Positions 1 to 11,267 are shown, counted from the first letter of the stretch. The stretch is 64,000 nucleotides of DNA from Bradyrhizobium sp. Ghvi (GCF_900115265.1 NZ_FOVU01000007.1:283899-347898); one strand, 5' to 3'. Notes: generated by a model from the letters alone, not told the origin. Numbers and translations: made by a program.

Positions 1-855
1 GCCGGCTGGCGCAAGGTCACCGACAAGGTGCATGAGCGCGGCGGCAAGATCTTCATCCAGCTCTGGCACGTCGGCCGCATCTCGCATGTCGATCTCCAGG
101 CTGGTGGCGCGGCGCCGGTGGCGCCCAGCGCGATCCGCGCCAAGGGCAAGACCTTCGTCAACGGCACCTTCGCCGATGTCTCCGAGCCCCGCGCGCTCGA
201 GCTCTCCGAGATTCCGGGGATCATCGACGACTTCAAGCGCGCCACGAAGAACGCGCTGGAGGCCGGCTTCGACGGCGTCGAGATCCACGGCGCCAACGGT
301 TATCTGCTCGACCAGTTCGCCAAGGACGGCGCCAACAAGCGGACCGATTCCTATGGCGGCTCGATCGAGAACCGCGCGAAGCTGATGCTGGAAGTCTCGA
401 AAGCCGTCGCGGCCGAAGCCGGCGCCGACCGTACCGGCATCCGCATCTCCCCGGTGACGCCTGCCAACGACATCTCCGATTCCAATCCGCAAGCGCTGTT
501 CGATTACATCACCGACGGTCTCAACGCCTTGAAGCTCGTCTATCTCCACGTCGTCGAGGGTGCCACCGGCGGTCCGCGCGACTTCGCGCCGTTCGACTAT
601 GCATCCCTGCGCAAGCGCTTCTCGGGCGCATACATGGCCAACAATGGCTATGATTTCGATCTCGCGACCAAGGTGCTCGATGCGAACGCCGCCGATTTGA
701 TCGCCTTCGGCAAGCCGTTCATCTCCAACCCCGATCTGGTCGAACGCCTGAAGCAGGGTGCAGTGCTGAACGATTGGGATAAGAACACGTTCTACGGCGG
801 CGGAGCCAAGGGTTACACGGACTACCCGACGCTGGCGGCCGAGCCGGCGGAATAA
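1..855 (+). CDS. Old Yellow Enzyme family NADH:flavin oxidoreductase (5' end missing)
   Basis: The reading frame is open from the first base, so the N-terminus lies outside the window; 284 codons remain of a protein usually about 360-370 residues long. FMN-dependent enzymes of this family (NemA, XenB, OYE) use NAD(P)H to reduce activated C=C bonds, nitrate esters or quinones. Family marks seen here are QLWHVGR near the start, the His-x-x-Asn substrate pair in EIHGANGYLLDQF, RTDSYGGSIENR, and the C-terminal FYGGGAKGYTDYP. The His/Asn pair is the OYE1-like arrangement rather than His/His. The gene appears monocistronic, with a hairpin 36 bases after the stop. The natural substrate cannot be inferred. 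Confidence 0.93.
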   Translation, partial: AGWRKVTDKVHERGGKIFIQLWHVGRISHVDLQAGGAAPVAPSAIRAKGKTFVNGTFADVSEPRALELSEIPGIIDDFKRATKNALEAGFDGVEIHGANGYLLDQFAKDGANKRTDSYGGSIENRAKLMLEVSKAVAAEAGADRTGIRISPVTPANDISDSNPQALFDYITDGLNALKLVYLHVVEGATGGPRDFAPFDYASLRKRFSGAYMANNGYDFDLATKVLDANAADLIAFGKPFISNPDLVERLKQGAVLNDWDKNTFYGGGAKGYTDYPTLAAEPAE

Positions 856-890
856 TCCTCCCTTCTGCCTCGGAGAAACGCGAAGCAAAA

Positions 891-914
891 AAGGCCGGGA
901 TCGTTCCCGGCCTT
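891..914 (+). terminator. Hairpin after the Old Yellow Enzyme gene
   Basis: A perfect 10-bp stem (AAGGCCGGGA / TCCCGGCCTT) closes a TCGT loop. Downstream on the plus strand the T-run is poor (CGTTGTTGG). The A-run before the stem would give a good U-tract on the minus strand. It probably ends the Old Yellow Enzyme transcript and may also act in reverse. Confidence 0.6.
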
Positions 915-978
915 CGTTGTTGGATGCGACGAGCCCCGCGATATTGCCGCGTCCCGGCATCCTTGCTCTAATGCGGCG

Positions 979-1785
979 ATGGATGACACCCAGACACTCG
1001 TTCGCCGCGCCACTGCAGCGGTCAATTCGGGCAAGCCCGACGAGGCGCAGCGTCTGTGCGAACAGGGCCTTGCCCGCGATCCCGGCGATCCGATGCTGCA
1101 TCATCTGCTGGCGGCCGTGTTGTTCTCCAGAGGCGTCATCGGCCCGGCTCGCGCGCATATCGACGTCAGTCTTGCCAAGCGGCCGAACAACGCGCCGGCG
1201 CGGCTGCTGGCCGCCCGCATCGCGCGCAACGAAGGCCAGTTCGACACCGCGCTCGTCCATCTCGATGCCGCGATCGCAACCAGCCCACAGCGCGAGATGT
1301 TCATCGAGAAGGCCCGAACGCTCGACATGGCGGGGCTGAGAGATCAGGCACGCGGCGCCTGGCAGGCAATCCTCAAGGTCATCCCCGGTCATCAGGAAGC
1401 AACGGCGCAGCTGGGCCGGCTGGCCTGGGAGGATGGCGACCCCGCCACCGCTGCAAGCCTGCTCGCGCAGGCGACTGCGACCGACGCGCCGGCATCCGTC
1501 TGGTTCAATCTTGGTCTCGCGCGGCAGGATTTGCGTGACCACGATGGCGCGGCAAGAGCCTATCGCAAGGCGTTCGACCTCAAGCCCGACCATGCCGAGG
1601 CCGCGCTCAATCTCGGCATCGCCCTTCAGGAGACTGGAGACCTGGATGCCGCCATGGATGCGTTCGGCAAGGCCTATCGCCTGCGTCCGCAGCTGTTCGG
1701 CTCCATCGCAATGGCGTTGACCTCCGCCCCTCACGGGCGGCTGTGGCTCGACGAGGACGCGCTGCGGCGCGCGCTAGCGCGTTAA
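979..1785 (+). CDS. Tetratricopeptide repeat protein
   Basis: A 268-residue protein made almost entirely of TPR units. Repeats are visible from about residue 8 to 230, with the best units near residues 165-230 (WFNLGLARQDLRDHDGAARAYRKA, then HAEAALNLGIALQETGDLDAAMDAFGKAY, split here by position rather than quoted whole). There is no signal peptide or membrane segment, so it is probably a cytoplasmic scaffold. The start ATG follows a weak ribosome site. The stop overlaps the stop of the convergent gene at 1774-2484 by 12 bases. TPR proteins bind partner proteins, and nothing here identifies the partner. Confidence 0.8.
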   Translation: MDDTQTLVRRATAAVNSGKPDEAQRLCEQGLARDPGDPMLHHLLAAVLFSRGVIGPARAHIDVSLAKRPNNAPARLLAARIARNEGQFDTALVHLDAAIATSPQREMFIEKARTLDMAGLRDQARGAWQAILKVIPGHQEATAQLGRLAWEDGDPATAASLLAQATATDAPASVWFNLGLARQDLRDHDGAARAYRKAFDLKPDHAEAALNLGIALQETGDLDAAMDAFGKAYRLRPQLFGSIAMALTSAPHGRLWLDEDALRRALAR

Positions 1786-2484
1786 GCGTCCGCGCTTGGC
1801 GCGAAACTGTTTGCGGTAGACATTGGGCGCGGCCAGCACGTCGCCAACGACCTTCTCATAGGACTGCCGGTGCGCCGCGTCGAAGGGCTCGAACACGAGT
1901 TCGGGCGCCTGGCGCGGAACGGCAAAGCACTGCGCAATCGGCGTGCCTTTTTCCAGCACGCCTGAAAAATCAGGCTTGATCCAGACGGCTGGAAAATTGA
2001 TCCCACCGTCGTGAAACCGGTCGGCGTCGACCAGGCCCGAGACGAGACGAAACGGCAGGTCGTCGCGGTTGACGGGATGCGTCGCGAATAGCGACCAGCC
2101 GGGCTCGAGCTCGATGGTCCAGAAACTGTTGAACTTGAGCGCGGATCGTCCATTCGAGAACGGCGCCGTGGCAAATTGCGCGACCGGATGGAAGCTGAGC
2201 GGCGCGCGCGGATGCCCCGCCGTCTCCGGTTCAGGGATGTCCCAATCCCACGAGAACTCGCCGCCCTCGATCCTGACGTCGCACGGCAGCGGAATCATGA
2301 CCCCATAAGCCATCGCATCGACGAAGGGCGGACATTGCTTGACCGTGCGGATGTCGCGGCCGTGGATCTGCGAATGCGCGGTGGCAGGCATCGCCCGCAG
2401 CCAGTCCGGCAAGGCGCTGCGCGCCGGAAACGGGCGCACCAGATGATCGGCCAGCCTTGGATCGCAACGGAAAATCATGCGCAT
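1774..2484 (-). CDS. Conserved hypothetical protein (possibly DUF6065-like)
   Basis: A 236-residue soluble protein without signal peptide. Visible features are a conserved-looking core (CPPFVDAMAYGVMIPLPCDV, then FSWDWDIP), many aromatic residues, and a phrase FNSFWTIELEPGWSLFATHP that suggests a compact beta-rich fold. The C-terminus is basic (YRKQFRAKRGRLTR). I recall a family of unknown function, DUF6065, with this look, but cannot confirm it. It is transcribed toward the TPR gene and overlaps its 3' end. It is separated from the upstream glpV by a terminator, so it is not part of the glycerol operon. Function unknown. Confidence 0.7.
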   Translation of the reverse strand: MRMIFRCDPRLADHLVRPFPARSALPDWLRAMPATAHSQIHGRDIRTVKQCPPFVDAMAYGVMIPLPCDVRIEGGEFSWDWDIPEPETAGHPRAPLSFHPVAQFATAPFSNGRSALKFNSFWTIELEPGWSLFATHPVNRDDLPFRLVSGLVDADRFHDGGINFPAVWIKPDFSGVLEKGTPIAQCFAVPRQAPELVFEPFDAAHRQSYEKVVGDVLAAPNVYRKQFRAKRGRLTR

Positions 2485-2555
2485 GGCGAAGTCTCGCGTC
2501 TGGGTCGGGGCCAGTTCAGATCACGGCCGCCGATAAGGCAAGAGGTCCACACGAC

Positions 2556-2580
2556 AAAAGGCCGGGATTGCTCCCGGCCT
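2556..2580 (-). terminator. Rho-independent terminator of the glycerol operon
   Basis: Read on the minus strand, AGGCCGGGA-loop-TCCCGGCCT forms a 9-bp stem with a 4-base loop, followed by TTTT. It lies 51 bases after the glpV stop codon and is well placed to end the long glp transcript. Confidence 0.82.
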
Positions 2581-2630
2581 CCTGTCTTCATGGATGGCCG
2601 GGACGATCCGGCCATGATGATACAAGCGAA

Positions 2631-4412
<1,782 letters not shown>

Positions 4413-4487
4413 TAAGTTTCCTCCGGTTGAAGCGACAAACTAAATCCAGGCCCGGGTAGACCCCGGATCTGCTCTTTCTCGCAGGCC

Positions 4488-4817
4488 TCAGACGGTGCGA
4501 AAGATCACCACGCCCGAGGCAAGCGAAATCACGGTTGCGAGCCACAGGCTCGTTATCTCAAATCCTTCCTCCCCGATCGGGACTGTCGCGATCGGATCGG
4601 TACCGACGACCCCGATCCACACCAGGTGGATGACGGCGGCCACGATCAGCGAGACGAACAGGCGGTCGCCGCGCGTGGTCGGGATACGCAGGATCCCAAC
4701 GCGCTCGGCTTCAGGATAGGCCGCCGCGAGCCAGGTCATGACGGCCAATGTGCACGCCAGCGCCACGAAGAAAATCGCGGTCGGTAGCGTCCATGCCATC
4801 CATGCGATGGAGTCCAT
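4488..4817 (-). CDS. glpU: Small membrane protein of the glycerol transporter (DUF2160 type)
   Basis: A 109-residue protein with about three hydrophobic segments (near residues 12-33, 52-72 and 88-107) and short charged loops. It sits between the permease gene glpQ (9-base gap) and glpV, exactly where rhizobial glycerol operons carry glpU. Its precise role in transport is not established. Possible roles are stabilising the permease or docking the unusually large binding protein. Identification is mostly by position and topology. Confidence 0.82.
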   Translation of the reverse strand: MDSIAWMAWTLPTAIFFVALACTLAVMTWLAAAYPEAERVGILRIPTTRGDRLFVSLIVAAVIHLVWIGVVGTDPIATVPIGEEGFEITSLWLATVISLASGVVIFRTV

Positions 4818-4826
4818 GAAAACCTC

Positions 4827-5632
4827 CTACACCCGGCCGAGCGCGAAGCCGCGCGCGATGTAGTTGCGGACGAACCAGATCACGAGTGCGCCCGGGATGA
4901 TTGTGAGCACGCCGGCAGCTGCCAACAGTCCCCAGTCCATGCCGGCTGCCGAGACCGTGCGCGTCATGACCGCAGCGATCGGCTTGGCGTTGACCGAGGT
5001 CAGCGTCCGCGCCAGCAGCAGCTCGACCCAGGAAAACATGAAGCAGAAGAACGCGGCGACGCCGATACCGCTTGCGATCAGCGGCACCAGGATCTTGATG
5101 AAGAAGCGCGGGAACGAATAGCCGTCGAGGAAGGCGGTCTCGTCGATCTCGCGCGGCACGCCGGAGACGAATCCTTCGAGGATCCACACCGCCAGCGGGA
5201 CATTGAAGATACAGTGCGCGAGCGCAACCGCCCACGGCGTATCGAACAGCCCGATCGCCGAATAGAGGTTGAAGAACGGCAGCGCGTAGACCGCGGCCGG
5301 CGCCATGCGGTTCGACAGCAGCCAGAAGAACAGATGCTTGTCGCCGAGGAAGCGGTAGCGCGAGAACGCATAGGCGGCAGGCAACGCCACCGAGATCGAG
5401 ATGATGGTGTTGATGACGACGTATTCGAGCGAATTGATGTAGCCGGAATACCAGCTCTCGTCGGTAAAGATGCGCCTGTAGTGCTGCAGCGTCGGCGCAT
5501 GCGGCCACAGCGTCATCGTCGAGATGATCTCGCCGTTGGTCTTGAAGCTCATGTTGACGAGCCAGTAGATCGGCAACATCAGGAAGATCAGGAACAGCCC
5601 CATGATGAGGCGGCGGCCTGGAATCGAGTGCA

Positions 5633-5633
<1 letters not shown>
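4827..5633 (-). CDS. glpQ: Glycerol ABC transporter permease
   Basis: A 268-residue inner-membrane permease of the MalG type with about six transmembrane segments; it begins MHSIPGRRLIMGLFLIFLML. The EAA loop that contacts the ATPases is visible near residues 160-180 (FVSGVPREIDETAFLDG). The start was placed at 5633 because the ATG overlaps the glpP stop as TGATG, a sign of translational coupling; a longer frame upstream only shadows glpP. GlpQ pairs with GlpP to form the channel driven by GlpS and GlpT. Confidence 0.92.
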
Positions 5634-6606
<973 letters not shown>

Positions 6607-6607
<1 letters not shown>

Positions 6608-7692
6608 CAGGCGGCTCCCTCCACCAGAAGGCTGTCGGCATAGACGTGGATGTGCGCGGGATCGAATTTCAGCCCGGCATTGCCGTCGGAGCCGGCGAAA
6701 GCTGCCGGCGCACGTGCCGCGATCTTGGTCTCGCCCATGCGCACGCGCGCGAAGCGGATGCGGCCGAGGTCGTCGATACGCTCGATCTTGGCGCTGAGCA
6801 GGCCGGGCCCCGGCGCAACCGCGTCGACGAACTCCGGACGCACGCCGATCTCGATCTTGGCGCCTGCCGGAAGGTCGTCATAGCTGCGGTTCAGCGCGAT
6901 GACATGGTCGCCGACCTTGGCTTCACGCCCCTTCACCTCAGCCGGCAGGATATTCATGCCAGGCGAGCCGATGAAATAGCCGACGAAAGTGTGCGCAGGC
7001 TTGTCGAACAGCTCAGCCGGCGTTCCGCTCTGCACCACGCGGCCGTCATGCATGACGACGACGGTGTCGGCGAAGGTCAGCGCTTCGGTCTGGTCGTGGG
7101 TGACGTAGATCATCGTGAGGTCGAGCTCGCGATGCAGCGCCTTGAGCTTGGAACGAAGCTGCCATTTCAATTCAGGGTCGATCACCGTCAGCGGTTCGTC
7201 GAACAGCACGGCGGCAACGTCGGAGCGGACGAGGCCGCGGCCCAGCGAAATCTTCTGCTTGGCGTCGGCGGTGAGCCGCGTCGCCTTGCGGTTCAGATAG
7301 GGTTCGAGGTCGAGAAGGCGGCCGATCTCGGCGACGCGCTTGTCGATCTCGGCCTTGGGCACGCCACGGTTCTTCAGCGGGAATGCCAGGTTCTGCCCCA
7401 CCGTCATGGTGTCGTAGATCACCGGAAACTGGAACACCTGGGCGATGTTGCGCTTCTGGGTTGACAGCGGTGTGATGTCCTCGCCGTCGAACAGGATTTT
7501 ACCTCTCGACGGCGTGATGATGCCGGAAATGACGTTGAGCAGCGTGGTCTTGCCGCAGCCGGACGGGCCGAGCAGCGCATAGGCGCCGCCCTGCCGCCAG
7601 GTCATGGTGACCGGCTTCAGCGCAAAGGTCTCCTGCGGCGCATCGTTGCCGCCGTAGGAATGGGCGAGATCGACGAGGTCAATGCGAGCCAT
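6607..7692 (-). CDS. glpT: Glycerol ABC transporter ATP-binding protein
   Basis: A 361-residue sugar-type ABC ATPase. The Walker A motif is GPSGCGKTT (about residue 42). Walker B and the D-loop are AVLFDEPLTVIDPELK, and the H-loop His lies in YVTHDQTEAL. The signature region reads KQKISLGRGL in place of a canonical LSGGQ, a notable departure. A C-terminal TOBE-like domain follows. It is 12 bases after glpS. Having two different ATPases rather than a homodimer is a feature of this transporter. The degenerate signature suggests that one of the two ATP sites may be asymmetric. Confidence 0.9.
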
Positions 7693-7704
7693 GGCGCACC
7701 TCCC

Positions 7705-8781
7705 TCAAGAACCGGGCGCCGCGACGAGGCGATCAGCCGCGTCGAAGACGAAGACATCATTGGGATCGAGCACGGCGTCCAGGGTCTGGCCGGGCTCGAA
7801 CTCGTGCACGCCGTGTAGCACCGCAACCCAGTTCGATCCGGCGCGGGTCAAATGCACGAAACTCTCCGAACCGGTGATCTCGGTCACCGTCACCGTGGCG
7901 TGGAAGGCGTGACGATCGGCCTCGCCATTGGCAAGTCCAAGCTGATGCGCGCGGAAGCCGACGCGATAGGCGCCGTCGGCGAGCGACGAATAGAGGCCCG
8001 AGGCCGGCGACGACGTGCCGCCGGCATATTGCACGGAGCCGTTCTTCTTCTCGATGCCGACGAGATTGAGCGGCGGATCGGAGAATACCTGGGCGACGCG
8101 CAGGGTCTGCGGCCGGCGGTAGACATTGGTGGTCTCGCCCATCTGGAGCGCCTGGCCTTCCCACATGCACACCGTGTTGCCGCCGAGCAGCAGCGCCTCG
8201 GTCGGCTCGGTGGTGGCATAAACGAAGATCGCGCCGGAGGCTTCGAAGATGCGCGGCAGCTCGGCGCGCAGCTCCTCACGCAGCTTGTAGTCGAGATTGG
8301 CGAGCGGCTCATCGAGCAGCACGAGATCGGCGTCCTTGACCAGCGCGCGCGCGATCGCAGCGCGCTGCTGCTGGCCGCCCGAGAGCTGCAGCGGCGTGCG
8401 CTTCAGGAACGGCTCGAGCCGCAGCAGTTTCGCGGCTTCCGCCACCCGCGTCTCGATCTCCTCGCGCGGCTTGCCCTGCACACGCAGGGGCGAAGCGATG
8501 TTCTCGTAGACCGTGAGCGAGGGATAGTTGATGAATTGCTGATAGACCATCGCAACCGAACGCTGGCGCACGTCGGCGCCGGTGACGTCCTTGCCGTTGA
8601 CGAGCACCTTGCCCGTGCTCGGCTTGTCGAGACCGGCGAGCAGCCGCATGATCGAGGTCTTGCCCGACAGCGTCGGCCCGAGCAGCACGTTGAGCGTGCC
8701 GCTCTCCAGCGTCAGCGAAACGTCGCGGATGTGCTGGACCCCGTCGACGGTCCGGGTCACGTGATCGAGTGTCACGCTCAT
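7705..8781 (-). CDS. glpS: Glycerol ABC transporter ATP-binding protein
   Basis: A 358-residue ABC ATPase. Walker A is GPTLSGKTS (about residue 37), the signature is LSGGQQQRAAIARAL, and Walker B is LVLLDEPLANLD. The switch region reads YATTEPTEAL, so the usual H-loop His (YVTHD) is replaced by Thr. The start is the ATG of an ATGA overlap with the glpD stop, preceded by AGGA; a longer frame upstream only shadows glpD. GlpS keeps the signature but lacks the H-loop His, while GlpT keeps the His but has a degenerate signature, so the two look complementary. Confidence 0.9.
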   Translation of the reverse strand: MSVTLDHVTRTVDGVQHIRDVSLTLESGTLNVLLGPTLSGKTSIMRLLAGLDKPSTGKVLVNGKDVTGADVRQRSVAMVYQQFINYPSLTVYENIASPLRVQGKPREEIETRVAEAAKLLRLEPFLKRTPLQLSGGQQQRAAIARALVKDADLVLLDEPLANLDYKLREELRAELPRIFEASGAIFVYATTEPTEALLLGGNTVCMWEGQALQMGETTNVYRRPQTLRVAQVFSDPPLNLVGIEKKNGSVQYAGGTSSPASGLYSSLADGAYRVGFRAHQLGLANGEADRHAFHATVTVTEITGSESFVHLTRAGSNWVAVLHGVHEFEPGQTLDAVLDPNDVFVFDAADRLVAAPGS

Positions 8782-10328
8782 GAGCGTCCTCCTGCTTCGA
8801 GCAGTGGACTTTGCGATACGGCGTGGGTCCTGATCCAGTCGTCCAGGGACGCAATTTCGTCGGCAGATAGTCGCAGACCGAGCTTGGAGCGGCGCCAGAC
8901 GATATCCTCGGCGGTCACCGCCCATTCATTGGTCATCAGGTAGCGAACCTCGCGTTCCGTCAGTGTTGCGCCAAAGGCCTGGCCGAGATCGGCGGCCGAC
9001 TTGGCGTCGCCAAGCAGTTTGATGGCGCGGGTGCCGTAGGCGCGTGCGAGCCGCCGCGCATGCTCATGGCTCAGGAAAGGGTAGCCGCGCTGGAGCTCGG
9101 CGATCAAGCCATCGACGGCCGATACGTCCATGTCGCCGCCGGGCAGCGGCCATTTGCCGGTCCAGCCCTCGCGCGCTTTCGCACTGCGAAGATAGGGGGC
9201 GAGCCGTTCCAGCGCCTCTTCGGCAAGACGGCGATAGGTGGTGATCTTGCCGCCATAGATCGACAGCAGCGGCACCCCGCCCGGCGTGTCGAGCTCGAAC
9301 ACGTAATCGCGGGTCGCGGCCTTGGCCTCGCTGGCGCCGTCGTCATAAAGCGGCCGTACGCCGGAATAGGTCCAGACCACGTCCTCTGATGTCACCGGCT
9401 TGGCGAGATATTCGCTGGCGGCCGCGCAGAGATAGTGGATCTCCTCCGGCGTCGCCTTCACCTTGGAAGGGTCGCCGTCATAGTCGCGATCGGTAGTGCC
9501 GATCAGCGTGAAGTCGTCCTGATAGGGAATGACGAAGATGATGCGACCGTCGGCGTTCTGGAACATGTAGGCGCGGTCGTGGTCATAGAGCTTCTTGACC
9601 ACGATGTGCGAGCCCTGCACCAGGCGCACCTTTGCTTTGGCATTGACGCCGGCGCCGCGGCCGAGCACGTCCTCGACCCAGGGACCGCCGGCATTGACCA
9701 GCGCGCGGGCTTGGATCTGTGTGCGCGCACCGGTGAGGGTGTCGACCATGCTGACGGTCCAGACGCCGTCGGACTGCTTGATATCCGTCGCGCGGGTGCG
9801 GGTGCGGATCTCCGCACCCTTGTCGGCGGCATCGCGCGCATTGAGCACGACGAGGCGGGCATCATCGACGAAGCAGTCGGAATATTCGAACGCGCGGGCA
9901 TAGCGATTCGGGATCAGCGGCTTGCCGACCTCGTCGCGCCTGAGATCGAGCGAGCGGGTCGCCGGTAGCAAATGACGGCCGCCGATGTGATCGTAGAGAA
10001 AGAGGCCGAGGCGCAGCAGCCAAGCCGGGCGCAGGCCGGCGTGATGCGGCAAAACGAAACGCAGGGGGCGGATGATGTGGGGCGCGATGCCCCAGAGAAT
10101 CTCGCGCTCGATCAGCGCCTCGCGGACCAGCCGGAACTCGTAATATTCGAGATAGCGCAGGCCGCCATGCACCAGCTTGGTCGACCAGGACGACGTCCCG
10201 CTCGCCAAATCGTTCATTTCGCACAGGAAAACAGTGTTGCCGCGGCCGACCGCGTCCCGCGCGATGCCGCAACCGTTAACACCGCCTCCAATGATGGCGA
10301 GGTCGAAAATACGCTCCAACAGACGCAT
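8778..10328 (-). CDS. glpD: Aerobic glycerol-3-phosphate dehydrogenase
   Basis: A 516-residue FAD enzyme that oxidises sn-glycerol-3-phosphate to dihydroxyacetone phosphate and passes electrons to the quinone pool at the inner membrane. The dinucleotide-binding motif IIGGGVNGCGIARDA is at residues 13-27. GTSSWSTKLVHGGLRYLEYYE and TDRDYDGDP are family hallmarks, and the C-terminal domain (DIVWRRSKLGLRLSADE) is typical. Length matches family members. It is the first gene of the glp operon and overlaps glpS by four bases (ATGA). No glycerol kinase gene lies in the window, so glpK must be elsewhere. Confidence 0.96.
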   Translation of the reverse strand: MRLLERIFDLAIIGGGVNGCGIARDAVGRGNTVFLCEMNDLASGTSSWSTKLVHGGLRYLEYYEFRLVREALIEREILWGIAPHIIRPLRFVLPHHAGLRPAWLLRLGLFLYDHIGGRHLLPATRSLDLRRDEVGKPLIPNRYARAFEYSDCFVDDARLVVLNARDAADKGAEIRTRTRATDIKQSDGVWTVSMVDTLTGARTQIQARALVNAGGPWVEDVLGRGAGVNAKAKVRLVQGSHIVVKKLYDHDRAYMFQNADGRIIFVIPYQDDFTLIGTTDRDYDGDPSKVKATPEEIHYLCAAASEYLAKPVTSEDVVWTYSGVRPLYDDGASEAKAATRDYVFELDTPGGVPLLSIYGGKITTYRRLAEEALERLAPYLRSAKAREGWTGKWPLPGGDMDVSAVDGLIAELQRGYPFLSHEHARRLARAYGTRAIKLLGDAKSAADLGQAFGATLTEREVRYLMTNEWAVTAEDIVWRRSKLGLRLSADEIASLDDWIRTHAVSQSPLLEAGGRS

Positions 10329-10361
10329 CCCCCGAAAACCGCCCGTTCAGTCGCGCGGCTA

Positions 10362-10430
10362 CTTTCGTTTTTGATTAGATCACACCGGAAAACGAAAGCA
10401 AGATGAAAGAGAGACGAAAGGAAGCGAAAG
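10362..10430 (-). promoter_or_regulatory. glpD operon promoter with phased CGAAAG operators
   Basis: On the plus strand the heptamers ACGAAAG (10392), ATGAAAG (10403), ACGAAAG (10414) and GCGAAAG (10424) are spaced 11, 11 and 10 bases, one per helix turn. A perfect 10-bp inverted repeat, CTTTCGTTTT (10362-10371) with AAAACGAAAG (10389-10398), shares the first heptamer. A minus-strand promoter fits inside: TTGCTT (10401-10396), 16-base spacer, TCTAAT (10379-10374). DeoR-family regulators often bind such direct repeats, so this is the likely GlpR operator. Binding is inferred, not shown. Confidence 0.72.
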
Positions 10431-10502
10431 TGGAACTTTTTGTGGGGCAATTCGCCGTCCAAATGGGCATCTCGGATGGCGACGCGAAGCGCAGCCTTAC
10501 GC

Positions 10503-10542
10503 TTGAATAGACACTTCAGGGGCTATATAGTCAAAATAGTCA
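10503..10542 (+). promoter_or_regulatory. Promoter and direct repeats of the toxin-antitoxin operon
   Basis: A sigma70-like promoter, TTGAAT (10503-10508), 17-base spacer, TATAGT (10526-10531), precedes the antitoxin gene. Two copies of ATAGTCA (10527-10533 and 10536-10542) overlap and follow the -10 box. These are a plausible site for the self-repression typical of antitoxins. Confidence 0.55.
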
Positions 10543-10559
10543 GATAGGTTCTCGTTAAC

Positions 10560-10841
10560 ATGACGGATCACAGCTCCGTTCCCGGCCCACAACCCACCGA
10601 CACATGGACGCTTGCCAACGCCAAGGCACGCCTGTCTGAAGTGATCGACCGCGCCCAGACTGGCCCCCAGATCATCACCCGTCACGGCAGGCCGAACGCC
10701 GTAATCGTGTCCGCCGAAGAATGGGCGCGAAAGACTGCGCGCAAAGGCACGCTCGCTGAATTCCTGCTGGCCTCACCACTGCGCGGCGCCGATCTCGAAC
10801 TTGAACGCGTACAGGACGAACCACGCGACGAGATGCCGTGA
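10560..10841 (+). CDS. Phd/YefM-family antitoxin
   Basis: A 93-residue protein. The N-terminal half has the Phd/YefM fold signature (TWTLANAKARLSEVIDRAQ, then PQIITRHGRPNAVIVSAEEW), which dimerises and binds its own promoter. The acidic C-terminus (LELERVQDEPRDEMP) is the expected toxin-neutralising tail. The gene overlaps the toxin gene by GTGA, so antitoxin is made first and translation is coupled. The pair lies on the plus strand inside an otherwise minus-strand glycerol locus, between glpD and glpR. Confidence 0.9.
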   Translation: MTDHSSVPGPQPTDTWTLANAKARLSEVIDRAQTGPQIITRHGRPNAVIVSAEEWARKTARKGTLAEFLLASPLRGADLELERVQDEPRDEMP

Positions 10842-11263
10842 ACCTGCTTCTCGACACCAATGTGCTCTCGGAGGTTCAGCGCCCGGCACCTTCTCCGAAA
10901 GTGTTGGCCTGGCTCGACACGGTCGATGAGGATCGCGCTTTCATCAGCGTCACGTCCATCGCCGAGCTTCGCCGCGGGATTGCATTGCTCGATGACGGCC
11001 GTCGGCGGACGGCGCTGACCGCCTGGCTCACCCACGATCTACCGGCCCGGTTTGCAGAGCGCATCCTGCCGATCGATCACGCGGTGGCTGAGCGCTGGGG
11101 CGATCTGATGGCACAGAGCCGCCGCAGCGGCATTGCATTGTCAGTGATGGACGGGTTCTTCGCGGCAACCGCGCTGGCGCACACTCTCACACTCGTCACA
11201 CGCAACGTGAAGGGTTTTACGCCATTCGGCGTGCCGCTGCTCAACCCGTGGGACGGCGCCTAG
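10838..11263 (+). CDS. vapC: VapC-type PIN-domain toxin
   Basis: A 141-residue PIN-domain ribonuclease with a GTG start inside the antitoxin stop (GTGA). Acidic active-site residues are visible: Asp6 in LLLDTNVLSE, Glu near residue 43 in SVTSIAELRRG, and Asp near residue 104 in LSVMDGFFAATAL, followed by LVTRNVKGF. PIN toxins cut RNA, often tRNA, and block translation. The protein is of normal length and shows no decay. Its stop lies only four bases from the convergent glpR stop, leaving no room for a separate terminator. Confidence 0.9.
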   Translation: MNLLLDTNVLSEVQRPAPSPKVLAWLDTVDEDRAFISVTSIAELRRGIALLDDGRRRTALTAWLTHDLPARFAERILPIDHAVAERWGDLMAQSRRSGIALSVMDGFFAATALAHTLTLVTRNVKGFTPFGVPLLNPWDGA

Positions 11264-11267
11264 TCTT

